Origin: Vicinamibacterales bacterium
GTDB lineage: Bacteria > Acidobacteriota > Vicinamibacteria > Vicinamibacterales > SCN-69-37
Direction: 5' to 3'
Assembly (NCBI GenBank): GCA_030827135.1
Contig: JAURFE010000003.1
Location: 200,923 to 264,922 of the forward strand
DNA length: 64,000 nucleotides
The notes beneath the pieces are model-generated. The model was not told where the DNA came from and searched no databases. It saw nothing but the letters and a program-made list of their open reading frames with translations. Below, one piece after another: positions 50,850-59,118 of the stretch. The first letter of the stretch is position 1, and every line of letters begins with the position of its first letter. The translations under genes and the position numbers were made by a program.

Positions 50850-52761
50850 TCTCTCGTTCGCACTGAGCGCCCTGCTGTGCGCGTTCACCCTGGTCGAGGT
50901 GAACTACGCGCGGCTGGGCCCTCAGGCCCAGCTCGCGATCTTCACCGCGTTCGGGCTCATGCTGTGTTTCCTGAATGTGCCCATGGTGAAGGGGCGGCCT
51001 GTGTCGCCTGTGACGCGGGCCGTGGACGTCACGCTGGCATTGCTCGCGCTCGGCTGCTGCGTCTACGTGGTGTGGCACACCGAACCCGCGTTTGCCTCCT
51101 CATGGACCGATAGCCGGTCGCTCGGCAATCGCGCGGGCTACGAAACCTCACTCGACATCCTGGTCGGCGGGACGGGCCTCCTGCTCGTGATGGAAGCGGC
51201 GCGACGCACACTGGGGTGGGCGCTTCCAATGCTGTCCGGCTTCTTCCTGCTCTACGCCTATTTCGGCGCGTGGTCGCCGGACTGGTTTTTTCCACACCGC
51301 GGATATCCGGTGGACCGCATCGTGGCACAGTCCTTCCTGCACAGCCAGGGCGTGTTCGGCGTGGCGCTGCAGGTCATGTTCACATACGTGTTCCTGTTCG
51401 TGGTGTTTGGCGCACTGCTCGGCGCGACGGGTGCCACGCGATTTGTGATCGATTTTGCGGCCCGCAGGTTCGGCGACACCCCGGGGGGCCCTGCCAAGGT
51501 CGCGGTGATCAGCAGCGGCATGATGGGTTCGTTGTCGGGAAGCGCTGTCGCCAACACCGTGGCGACGGGCACGTTCACCATTCCGATGATGAAAAGCGCC
51601 GGCTTCCCGGCGCATGAAGCGGGCGGCATCGAAGCTGCTGCCAGTTCCGGTGGTGCGCTGGCGCCGCCGGTCATGGGCGCCGGCGCGTACATGATGCTCG
51701 AGCTGGTGCAGCCGCCGGTGACGTACCTCGAGATCGTCAGAGCAGCCACCATTCCGGCGATTCTCTATTACCTGTCGCTCTACTTCATCGTGCACTTTTC
51801 GGCACGTCGCCGCGCGATCGGCCACGCGGGCGCGTCTGCGGACATTCCGGCAATTGAACGCGGACACCCTTTCGAGGGCGTGGTCTTTGGCGTCGCGCTC
51901 GCGAGCCTGATTGCCTTTCTGTCGCTTGGCTACACCGCGTTCCGCGCCGTCAGCATCGCCCTGCTGGTCACGACCATCGTGTCTTTCCTCCACGTCAGGA
52001 CCCGGCTGACGTGGGCCAAGGTCCGCATGGCGATTCTTGAATCCGCGCGCGACGCCACGCCCCTCATCGCTGCGGCGGCCTGTGTCGGCGTCGTGATCGC
52101 GGTGGTGACAATGACGGGTGTCGGCACCAGGCTGCCGGCCACCATCCTGCCGCTCGCAGAACAGAGCCTGTTCCTGGCGCTGCTGCTCATCATGGTGTCG
52201 TCGCTGGTTCTTGGTATGGGTCTGCCGTCGGCGGTCGTCTATCTCCTGCTGGCCACGCTGGTCGGCCCGGTACTCGACCAGCTCGGCGTCGTGCCATTGG
52301 CTGCGCACATGTTTATTTTCTATTTCGGCATGATGGCAATGGTCACACCGCCGGTGGCGCTGGCCGCCTACGCCGCGGCGTCCGTGGCGGGTTCGGACAT
52401 CATGAAGACCAGCTGGGCCGCATTCCGCTTCGCCCTCGTCGGTTTCACGCTGCCGTTCATCTTCGTGTATCGCCCCGAGCTGCTGCTGATGTCGAACGCG
52501 GGAGGATTCCCTCCGATCGGCGACATCCTCGCGGCCGTGATCATCGCCGTGCTGGGCATCCTCACCTTCGCCGCCGGGATCGCCGGGTTCCTGTTTTCAC
52601 GGACCCCCACAACCGAACGTGTGCTGCTGTTTGCGGCGTCAGCGCTGATGCTCGCGCCAGGCCCGACCGTGATGATTGGCACCTTCCCGCTGCACGTGCT
52701 CGACGCCAGCGGCGTCATGCTCGCGATCCCGCTCGTATTCGCGAACTGGCGCAGACGGTAA
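50824..52761 (+). CDS. TRAP transporter fused permease (4TM + 12TM), TAXI type
   Basis: This 645-residue protein starts at GTG 50824, inside the end of the binding-protein gene; translational coupling is likely. About 16-18 membrane segments are present. The N-terminal part is the small-subunit-like (DctQ) region, and the rest is the large subunit with LGATGATRFVIDFAARRFGD, GMMGSLSGSAVANTVATGTF and FYFGMMAMVTPPVALAAYAA. Fusion of both subunits is the rule for TAXI-TRAP systems. Substrate unknown. A palindromic repeat pair follows its stop. Confidence 0.92.
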   Translation: MKSVSGRSNLSFALSALLCAFTLVEVNYARLGPQAQLAIFTAFGLMLCFLNVPMVKGRPVSPVTRAVDVTLALLALGCCVYVVWHTEPAFASSWTDSRSLGNRAGYETSLDILVGGTGLLLVMEAARRTLGWALPMLSGFFLLYAYFGAWSPDWFFPHRGYPVDRIVAQSFLHSQGVFGVALQVMFTYVFLFVVFGALLGATGATRFVIDFAARRFGDTPGGPAKVAVISSGMMGSLSGSAVANTVATGTFTIPMMKSAGFPAHEAGGIEAAASSGGALAPPVMGAGAYMMLELVQPPVTYLEIVRAATIPAILYYLSLYFIVHFSARRRAIGHAGASADIPAIERGHPFEGVVFGVALASLIAFLSLGYTAFRAVSIALLVTTIVSFLHVRTRLTWAKVRMAILESARDATPLIAAAACVGVVIAVVTMTGVGTRLPATILPLAEQSLFLALLLIMVSSLVLGMGLPSAVVYLLLATLVGPVLDQLGVVPLAAHMFIFYFGMMAMVTPPVALAAYAAASVAGSDIMKTSWAAFRFALVGFTLPFIFVYRPELLLMSNAGGFPPIGDILAAVIIAVLGILTFAAGIAGFLFSRTPTTERVLLFAASALMLAPGPTVMIGTFPLHVLDASGVMLAIPLVFANWRRR

Positions 52762-52782
52762 CGGGCCCGACGTGCCTTCGGA

Positions 52783-52838
52783 GGACGCGCTGCACTTGAG
52801 CGCGTCAGCACGGCCCGCTGCAGTTCAGCGGGCCCTAC
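52783..52838. repeat. pair of palindromic elements, one with a G-to-A stem change compensated
   Basis: GACGCGCT-GCACTTG-AGCGCGTC (52784-52806) keeps full complementarity despite an A-T pair at stem position 2. GGCCCGCT-GCAGTTC-AGCGGGCC (52812-52834) follows. The CTA of its terminal CCTAC is the stop codon (TAG) of prfC on the minus strand. Confidence 0.92.
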
Positions 52839-54451
52839 GAGGGTTCGCTTTCGAGAAACCGGACGCCGGGATTCTGCTTCTCGGCGTACTGCAGCGCCCA
52901 GGCGGACGGGAACAACAACACGAGCCGGCCGTGGCGATCGCTGGCCTGCATCACGCGTTCGTCCAGGCCGGCGAGGTTGTCGTCCTTGCCATCCGGCGCA
53001 TCGACCCACCGAGCCGTGTGGATGCTCATGGGCTCCACGCGAATCTTGACGCCGTACTCACCCTCCAGCCGAGCGGCGATCACGTCAAACTGGAGTGGGC
53101 CGATGACGCCGACCACAGGTTCGCGTCCGTACGATCGCGGATACAACACCTGAATCAGGCCTTCCTCCTCCAACTGCCGCACACCATCGTCGAACTGCTT
53201 GTGTTTGGAGTCGGCGAGGCGAAGTCGCGCAAACTGTTCCGACGGAAAACGGAGGATCGCGTGGAACTTCACCGGCTTGCCCTGATACAGCGTATCGCCG
53301 ATGGCGAAGCGCCCCGGGTTCACCAGGCCGACAATGTCGCCCGCGATGGCATCAGCCACACTCTCGCGCTCGCGGCCAAACATCTTGTACACACGCGCCG
53401 CACGAATCATCTGATTGCCGCGCGCATTGATGAGCGGCATGTCCTTTTCAAGGCGGCCTGAACACACGCGCACAAACGCCACCCGATCGCGATGGCGGGG
53501 GTCCATGTTCGCCTGAATCTTGAACACAAAGCCGCTGAAGTCGGGCGACGCCGGATCAATCAGTCCTGAATCTGATTCACGGGCCGACGGCGGCGGTGCC
53601 AGTTCGACGAGCCCCTCGAGCAACGGTTCCAGCCCGAAGTTCACCAGGGCGCTGCCGAAGAATACCCCGGTCTGATCACCGGCGCGATACGACTCGAAGT
53701 TGAACGGCGTGCCCGCATGCGACGCGATCTCAAACGACTCCGTGAACTCGGCAAACACGCGGTCGCCGACGACATCGGCGATCGCCGGGTCGTTGTGGTC
53801 CGCGGTCGTCACTTCCGACCGGCGCTCGCCCTTGCTCTGCTTGTCATACATCGTCACGACGCGCGTCCGCACGTCGAAGATGCCCTTGAAGTCCTGCCCC
53901 TGCCCGAGCGGCCAGTTCAGCGGTGCGGCTTTGATGCCGAGCGCGCTCTCGATCTCATCCATCAGCTCGAGCGGATCGCGCCCGGGCTGGTCCATCTTGT
54001 TGACGAACGTCAGGATCGGCAGCTTGCGCTTCTTACAGACCTCGAACAGCTTCCGCGTCTGCGCCTCAATGCCCTTCGCGGCGTCGATGACCATGACAAC
54101 GCTGTCGGCGGCGATGAGGGCGCGATAGGTGTCTTCGCTGAAGTCCTGGTGGCCGGGCGTGTCGAGCAGCGACAGGCGACGGCCCCGAAGTTCGAATTCA
54201 AGTGCGGTGGAGGTCAGCGAGATGCCGCGCTTCTGCTCCATCTCCATCCAGTCGGACACGACGTGCCGCTGGGTCTTGCGCCCGCGCACGGCACCGGCCA
54301 GTTCGACCGCGCCCGCGTACAGGAGGATTTTCTCGGTCAGCGTGCTCTTGCCGGCGTCGGGGTGGGAAATAATGGCAAACGTCCGCCGGGTCGCGACCTC
54401 GGCGGCAAGCACTTTTCTGGATTCGGATGCGCTGGTGTCTATCGTGGCCAT
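52835..54451 (-). CDS. prfC: peptide chain release factor 3
   Basis: This 538-residue GTPase recycles RF1/RF2 from the ribosome after termination. G1 is ISHPDAGKSTLTEKIL, the switch region has VSDWMEMEQKRGISLTS, G3 is DTPGHQDFSEDTYR, and G4 is TFVNKMDQPGRDPLELMDEI. Domains II and III follow with KIQANMDPRHRDRVAFVRVC and PVVGVIGPLQFDVIAARLEG, diagnostic of RF3 against EF-G. The length is standard. The stop codon is provided by a palindromic element. The gene stands alone, divergent from the pilin operon 147 nt away. Confidence 0.96.
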   Translation of the reverse strand: MATIDTSASESRKVLAAEVATRRTFAIISHPDAGKSTLTEKILLYAGAVELAGAVRGRKTQRHVVSDWMEMEQKRGISLTSTALEFELRGRRLSLLDTPGHQDFSEDTYRALIAADSVVMVIDAAKGIEAQTRKLFEVCKKRKLPILTFVNKMDQPGRDPLELMDEIESALGIKAAPLNWPLGQGQDFKGIFDVRTRVVTMYDKQSKGERRSEVTTADHNDPAIADVVGDRVFAEFTESFEIASHAGTPFNFESYRAGDQTGVFFGSALVNFGLEPLLEGLVELAPPPSARESDSGLIDPASPDFSGFVFKIQANMDPRHRDRVAFVRVCSGRLEKDMPLINARGNQMIRAARVYKMFGRERESVADAIAGDIVGLVNPGRFAIGDTLYQGKPVKFHAILRFPSEQFARLRLADSKHKQFDDGVRQLEEEGLIQVLYPRSYGREPVVGVIGPLQFDVIAARLEGEYGVKIRVEPMSIHTARWVDAPDGKDDNLAGLDERVMQASDRHGRLVLLFPSAWALQYAEKQNPGVRFLESEPS

Positions 54452-54598
54452 CAGGCGAATGCATCAGTGTACACAGCCTTGTAAGCGGAAGGCGGATTCC
54501 GTCTGTGAGGCCTGGACACTCCATTCTGTAATCCTTTATTTATCAACAACTTGGAGCCACATTCGAGCGGTACCGCCCTTGCTCTGGTGAGGGGCCTG
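54452..54598. other. divergent promoter region of prfC and the minor pilin operon
   Basis: The 147-nt stretch includes a comparatively AT-rich part at 54525-54551 (CTGTAATCCTTTATTTATCA). TGGACA (54509-54514) with TTATTT downstream could be a weak sigma70 promoter, but I cannot choose a single site. Confidence 0.3.
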
Positions 54599-55195
54599 AT
54601 GACCAGACCTCTTCGTGACGCCGGTTTCTCTGCCGTTGAACTCCTCATTGCCGTGGCGATCATCGGCTCGATCGCCGCCATGACCGCGCCGATCTCGGGC
54701 AGCATGATTGAAGACATCAGGCTCCGGGGCGACGCACAGGGGCTTTCCAGCGCGGTGGCCCTGACCAAAATGACGGGCGCCGCCAAGTTCACCCGGGCAC
54801 GGCTCCGCATTGACCAGGCTGCCGGCACCTACCAGGTCGAGACCTGGCAGACGACAGGCACACCGGGCTGGATCATCGAAGGCGGCACCCAGCGGCTCTC
54901 AACCGGCGGCCAGTTCGGCGCCGGCCCCGTCACCTCCGCCCCCCCCAACAGTCAGGCCGTGTTCGGTCAGCCCACGGCGTGCCTCAACAACGAAGGCGAC
55001 GTGCTTTCAGGCACCTCGTGCGTCATCTTCAATTCCCGCGGTCTGCCGGTGACCGCCGCCGGCGGCCCGATCACGACACAGGTCGTGTACATGCGCGGTC
55101 CCACCGGCGTCTTCGCCATTGTTGTCGGCGCCACGGGCCAGATGCAGGTCTGGCGCACGACGCCGTCGGCGGGCGGCACATGGCGCCAGAAGTAA
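54599..55195 (+). CDS. FimT/GspH-like minor pseudopilin
   Basis: This 198-residue prepilin starts at ATG 54599 with GAGGGG 4 nt upstream. The type III signal is TRPLRDAG then cleavage before FSAVELLIAVAIIGSIAAMT, with Glu5 of the mature part in place. A C-terminal domain of the GspH/FimT beta type follows (LRIDQAAGTYQVETWQTTG). Such minor pilins prime type IV pilus or type II secretion pseudopilus assembly at the inner membrane. First gene of a four-gene operon. Confidence 0.88.
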   Translation: MTRPLRDAGFSAVELLIAVAIIGSIAAMTAPISGSMIEDIRLRGDAQGLSSAVALTKMTGAAKFTRARLRIDQAAGTYQVETWQTTGTPGWIIEGGTQRLSTGGQFGAGPVTSAPPNSQAVFGQPTACLNNEGDVLSGTSCVIFNSRGLPVTAAGGPITTQVVYMRGPTGVFAIVVGATGQMQVWRTTPSAGGTWRQK

Positions 55196-55698
55196 GCCTC
55201 CGCGTCGACGCGGGGTCTTCGCTCATCGAGACGATGGTCGCGACTGCACTCCTCCTTGTCGTCATTGGCGGCCTCGGCTCGATGGGTGTCGTCGGCCTGC
55301 TGTCGTCGGAGAACCAGGGACATCTCGCAGCCCGCACCACCGAGTACGCGCAGGACAAGATGGAACAGTTGCTGGTGCTCGCCTGGGGTGACGTCTCCAG
55401 CGACACCCGCGTCTTTCCCGCAGCGGCGGCAGGCGGTACGGGACTCGCCATCGGCGGCAGCGCCAATCCTGACGCGCCAGTGGCCGGCTACGCCGACTAC
55501 CTCGACAAGAGCGGCACCCTCATCTCCGTCGCGGGTGGAGGCGTCCCCTCCGGCTGGTTCTACAAACGCGTCTGGGTGGTGACGAGTCCACAGGCCAACC
55601 TCAAACAAATTGAAGTCACGGTTACCGTCGAGTCGAGTCTCGGGCGAACGGCGCCGCCTCGGTCGACGGTGACGGCGCTGAAGACCTTTCCCTTCTGA
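55180..55698 (+). CDS. PilV-like minor pilin
   Basis: This 172-residue prepilin starts at ATG 55180, overlapping the previous gene by 16 nt. The leader ends VSLRVDAG, with cleavage before SSLIETMVATALLLVVIGGL; Glu5 is kept and Ser replaces the usual Phe/Met at +1. MEQLLVLAWGDVSSDTRVF and a beta-rich C-terminal part follow. It belongs with the FimT, PilW and PilX-like proteins as part of the pilus-tip complex. Confidence 0.85.
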   Translation: MAPEVSLRVDAGSSLIETMVATALLLVVIGGLGSMGVVGLLSSENQGHLAARTTEYAQDKMEQLLVLAWGDVSSDTRVFPAAAAGGTGLAIGGSANPDAPVAGYADYLDKSGTLISVAGGGVPSGWFYKRVWVVTSPQANLKQIEVTVTVESSLGRTAPPRSTVTALKTFPF

Positions 55699-55703
55699 TA
55701 GCC

Positions 55704-56666
55704 ATGAAGTCCAGAAGTCCAAAGGTCCAGGGTCCAGAAGTCCGGAGGTCCAGAGGTCCAGGGGTCCTGGGGTCCGGTGAAGACGGCTTCTCCCTCCCGG
55801 AGTTGCTTGTCTCGATCATGGTCCTCAGCGTCGTGGTCGGCATCACGGCGCAGCTGCTGCTGCAGACAGTGAACGGGCAGCAGACGATGTGGAATCGGAC
55901 GCAGATGCATAGCAGCGTCCGCGGCGCGATTGAGTTGTTACAGCAGGAGGTCGGGCAAGCCGGCCTGGTGACACTGCCGGGGCCTGTGACGCTGACCGGC
56001 GCCGTGGCGATTGGCGCCCAAGTGGTCGCCGTCAGCTCAACAGCCGGCATGTTTGTCGGCGAACAACTGCTCATCGATACAGGGGCGATTCAGGAAACCG
56101 TGACGGTAACAGCGCTGGATGCAGGCGCCAATCAGATCACTGCCACATTCGCGCAAGCACATGCCGCCGGCGCACAGGTGTCGGTGGCTGGAGGATTTGC
56201 TCACGGCATTGTGCCCCCCTCGATCGCAAACGGTTCCACGGGTGGCGTGCTGAAACTGTTCGGCGACGTCAATGGTAACGGGCAGATGGTCTACGTCGAG
56301 TACATCTGCGACACGGCAAGCAACCGTTTGTCGCGCAACATGATGGCGTGGGATGCGACCACAAAGCCGGCGTTGACGCCCTCGATGATCCTGCTGAGCA
56401 ACGTCGTCGCCAATCCAGGCGGATCGCCGTGCTTCAGCTATCAGACCGAAGTGGTGTCCGGCACAACGTACGTGACGGCGGTCGCGATCACGTTGAGTGT
56501 GCAGACGCAGGAAATTGATCCCGTGTCCCGCGTGTTCCAGATTGAAACCAAGACGCTGCTGAACGTCTCGCCCCGCAACGTCTTTTACACATGGCAAATG
56601 GCCTCCATGCAGGAGACCAATCGGATTCAGCCGATGCCCGCCAGCATCCTGGCACTACTGCCATGA
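55704..56666 (+). CDS. PilW-like minor pilin with a repeat-encoded leader
   Basis: This 320-residue prepilin starts at ATG 55704, 5 nt after the preceding TGA. The leader of about 28 residues (KSRSPKVQGPEVRRSRGPG, then VLGSGEDG) is encoded by nine octamer repeats. Cleavage is expected before FSLPELLVSIMVLSVVVGIT, with Glu5 present. The mature domain is typical of PilW (QTVNGQQTMWNR, RGAIELLQQEVGQAGLV). There is no in-frame ATG, GTG or TTG between the repeat and the cleavage site, so the repeat must be translated. The stop overlaps the next ATG (ATGA). Confidence 0.88.
   Translation: MKSRSPKVQGPEVRRSRGPGVLGSGEDGFSLPELLVSIMVLSVVVGITAQLLLQTVNGQQTMWNRTQMHSSVRGAIELLQQEVGQAGLVTLPGPVTLTGAVAIGAQVVAVSSTAGMFVGEQLLIDTGAIQETVTVTALDAGANQITATFAQAHAAGAQVSVAGGFAHGIVPPSIANGSTGGVLKLFGDVNGNGQMVYVEYICDTASNRLSRNMMAWDATTKPALTPSMILLSNVVANPGGSPCFSYQTEVVSGTTYVTAVAITLSVQTQEIDPVSRVFQIETKTLLNVSPRNVFYTWQMASMQETNRIQPMPASILALLP
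55707..55777. repeat. period-8 minisatellite inside the pilW-like coding region
   Basis: Units: AAGTCCAG, AAGTCCAA, AGGTCCAG, GGTCCAG (7 nt), AAGTCCGG, AGGTCCAG, AGGTCCAG, GGGTCCTG, GGGTCCGG. The period is not a multiple of three, so loss or gain of one unit shifts the frame. Confidence 0.9.
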
Positions 56667-58156
56667 CGACGCACCGGTCACCTGATCGTCCCACAAACGA
56701 CGAAGGCATCGCCCTTGTACTGGCGTTGCTGTTCATGCTGGCGTTCTCGTCGCTCGGTGCGGCGGTCATGGTGCTCTCGCGCACGGAGACATTTTCGAGT
56801 CTCAACTACCGGATGATGTCGCAGGCCAGGTACGGCGCGGAGTCCGGGGTGCACAAGGCCGCGCACTTTCTGCTGAACTCCTATGCGTTGCCGGGCACGG
56901 GCGGAGACCCGCTCTCAAACTACAACACCACCGTCTCGCCGGTGACGTATCTCGACCAACCGGTGGTGTTGTCGGCGATCACGAACGTGACGGCCAACTA
57001 TCCAGTCGCTGGTGTTCAGACCGCGTTCGCGGCAGCGGGTCAGGGCGCGCTGCCTGCGGGCCAGACAACGGTGCTGTACACGTCGAGCGCCACGCTGCTC
57101 TCGATGCGTGAGGTCGTGCCCTACGGCGCGAACACGCCAACGATTGTGCAGACGTGGCGTCTCACCGCACGGGGGCGATTGACCGGCGCCAGGAACGCCG
57201 AGGTCGAGGTCTCGGCGATCCTGGAACGCCAGGTGGTGCCGGCGCACACGTATGCGGCCTTCGCGACCAATCCCGGGTGCGGTGCGCTGACTTTCTCCGG
57301 CGGAGTCGGCACCGACAGCTACGACTCATCGAACATGGTCCTCGCAGGTGGCGCGCCGGTCACCGACGCTCTCTCCGGCCACGTCGGCACCAACGGCAAC
57401 CTGACCGAGGGGGGCGGATCGGTGATCAATGGATCCCTGTCCACGCCGCGCACAGGAGTCGGCAACTGCAATGCCGGCGCTGTGACCGCGCTGACTCTGC
57501 AGGGCAATGCACAGGTCACGGGTGGCATCACGGCACTGCCGCAGGCTGTGCAGTATTCGCTGCCTGATCCGCCCTCACCGCTGCCGCCGACCACGAGCGT
57601 CACATTAAACGGCACCAGTCTGTGCGGCACGCTTGCGCTGACCACTGGGACATGCGCAGGAACTGCGGGCAATCTCACCGTCGATCCGGTGGGCACGCCG
57701 ATGGCGCTTGGCAACGTCAAGGTCACCGGCGGAGCTACGCTCACGCTCCACGCGGGCACCTACAACATCAACAGCCTGCAACTGACGGGCGATTCCACGC
57801 TGGCGATTGCCTCCGGGCCCGTCATTCTCAACGTGGCCGGCGCCTCGGAGACCACGCCGATTGACTTTGAGGGTGGGGCGACCGCAAACGAGACGTTCGA
57901 TCCGTCGATGTTCCGGATTCACTACGCCGGCACCGCCACACTCAAACTGACGGGTGGCACCACCACCGCGGCGATCGTGTATGCACCACTCGCCTCAGCC
58001 ACCGTCGCCGGCGGTGCCGACTTCTACGGATCGATACTCGCCGCCGCCGTCTCCGTCACCGGCGGCGCGCAGTTGCACTACGACCGCCGCCTCAGCCGCG
58101 ACTTCTTCATCGTCGGCCCCCAGATGATGAGCGGTTTTACGTGGCGGGCGCAGTAG
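56663..58156 (+). CDS. PilX-like pilus assembly protein with large extracellular domain
   Basis: This 497-residue protein starts at ATG 56663 in ATGA overlap with the previous stop. The N-terminal segment DEGIALVLALLFMLAFSSLG is the usual PilX anchor without a canonical prepilin Glu5. It is followed by SRTETFSSLNYRMMSQARYG as in PilX. From about 210 onwards the protein is Gly/Thr-rich and repetitive (NGSLSTPRTGVGN, LTLQGNAQVTGG, VKVTGGATLTLHAGTYN) and ends TVAGGADFYGSILAAAVSVT. The C-terminal part resembles the DUF7305 beta-helix-like region. It may act as a tip adhesin, which is an inference. Confidence 0.85.
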   Translation: MTTHRSPDRPTNDEGIALVLALLFMLAFSSLGAAVMVLSRTETFSSLNYRMMSQARYGAESGVHKAAHFLLNSYALPGTGGDPLSNYNTTVSPVTYLDQPVVLSAITNVTANYPVAGVQTAFAAAGQGALPAGQTTVLYTSSATLLSMREVVPYGANTPTIVQTWRLTARGRLTGARNAEVEVSAILERQVVPAHTYAAFATNPGCGALTFSGGVGTDSYDSSNMVLAGGAPVTDALSGHVGTNGNLTEGGGSVINGSLSTPRTGVGNCNAGAVTALTLQGNAQVTGGITALPQAVQYSLPDPPSPLPPTTSVTLNGTSLCGTLALTTGTCAGTAGNLTVDPVGTPMALGNVKVTGGATLTLHAGTYNINSLQLTGDSTLAIASGPVILNVAGASETTPIDFEGGATANETFDPSMFRIHYAGTATLKLTGGTTTAAIVYAPLASATVAGGADFYGSILAAAVSVTGGAQLHYDRRLSRDFFIVGPQMMSGFTWRAQ

Positions 58157-58163
58157 GCGGCAG

Positions 58164-59045
58164 TCAGCGGCCGGGCAATCGCAATCGCGCGGTCACAGGG
58201 AAGTGATCCGACGGCAACCGGCCATCGCGCCTCGTCCGGACGATCTGCGCATCACGCACGTCGACGCCAGGCGTGACGAGCACATAGTCGATCTTGTCGC
58301 CGGTGATGCGCGCCGGATCAAAGCCCGTGAAGGTGCCGACCTCTGTCGCCTCCGGATGGCGCACGCGGAAGGTGTCCACCAGCAACGCCGTGCCATTGGC
58401 CACGGGCAGCAACGACCGAAGCGCCGGATTGGCTTCGCCGACGTTGAAATCACCCGTCACCACCACGGGCTCCGTCGCGGGCACTCTGGCGCGAATCCTC
58501 TCTGCCAGCAACGCGGTGCTCCGCTCACGCGACGGTTGTGACTGGTGGTCGAGGTGGACATTGAACACCCAGAAGGGCTGGCCCTGACGGTCGATCAAGC
58601 GCGCCCAGGTGCAGATGCGCGTGATGGTGTTGCCCCACGACTTTGAGGCGACGATCGAGGGCGTGTCAGAAAACCAGAACGTCCCGGACTCCGCGACGTG
58701 AAACCGATCATGCCGAAACAGGATCGCCGCGTACTCTCCACGCGTGTGTCCATCGTCTCGCCCGACCCCGATGACGCTGTACCCAGGAACGGCGGTGGTG
58801 ATCTCGACAATCTGACTGTGCAGCGCTTCCTGAAGCCCGACCACGTCTGCATCGACCTGGCGGACCACGTCGAACAGCAGATCCCGCCGCAGCGGCCACC
58901 GGTTCTCGCCGTCATTCGCGGTGCCGTACCGGATATTGAACGACATCACGCCCAGTTCGGCAGGAGGAGCCTGCTGCGCCTGCGCGCCGGGCCACACCAC
59001 AGCCAGCGCCAGAGTACACACGAAGGTGACGATGAAAGTCCGCAT
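58164..59045 (-). CDS. secreted endonuclease/exonuclease/phosphatase family hydrolase
   Basis: This 293-residue protein starts at ATG 59045 (an in-frame ATG lies at 59087). The signal peptide ends near GAQAQ. EEP motifs: VMSFNIRYGT (Asn), VVGLQEAL (metal Glu), VTGDFNVG (catalytic Asp/Asn) and LPSDHFPV (Asp-His). Members cleave phosphodiesters in DNA, phosphoinositides or sphingomyelin. The N-x-R-Y-G-T-A-N-D variant is common in bacterial sphingomyelinase-like and inositol-phosphatase-like proteins. TACGCT lies 9 nt before the ATG. It is 74 nt downstream of the TRAP permease on the same strand. Confidence 0.92.
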   Translation of the reverse strand: MRTFIVTFVCTLALAVVWPGAQAQQAPPAELGVMSFNIRYGTANDGENRWPLRRDLLFDVVRQVDADVVGLQEALHSQIVEITTAVPGYSVIGVGRDDGHTRGEYAAILFRHDRFHVAESGTFWFSDTPSIVASKSWGNTITRICTWARLIDRQGQPFWVFNVHLDHQSQPSRERSTALLAERIRARVPATEPVVVTGDFNVGEANPALRSLLPVANGTALLVDTFRVRHPEATEVGTFTGFDPARITGDKIDYVLVTPGVDVRDAQIVRTRRDGRLPSDHFPVTARLRLPGR

Positions 59046-59118
59046 GGTGGGGAGAGCGTAACCCGGATTATTCACCATGAGCCTCATGGTGGAACATGGT
59101 GCGCTGTGAAGACGCTCT

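Noticed and set aside
51148-52308. Minus-strand open frame of 386 codons
   Set aside because: Antisense to the TRAP fused permease, with a charged low-complexity product.
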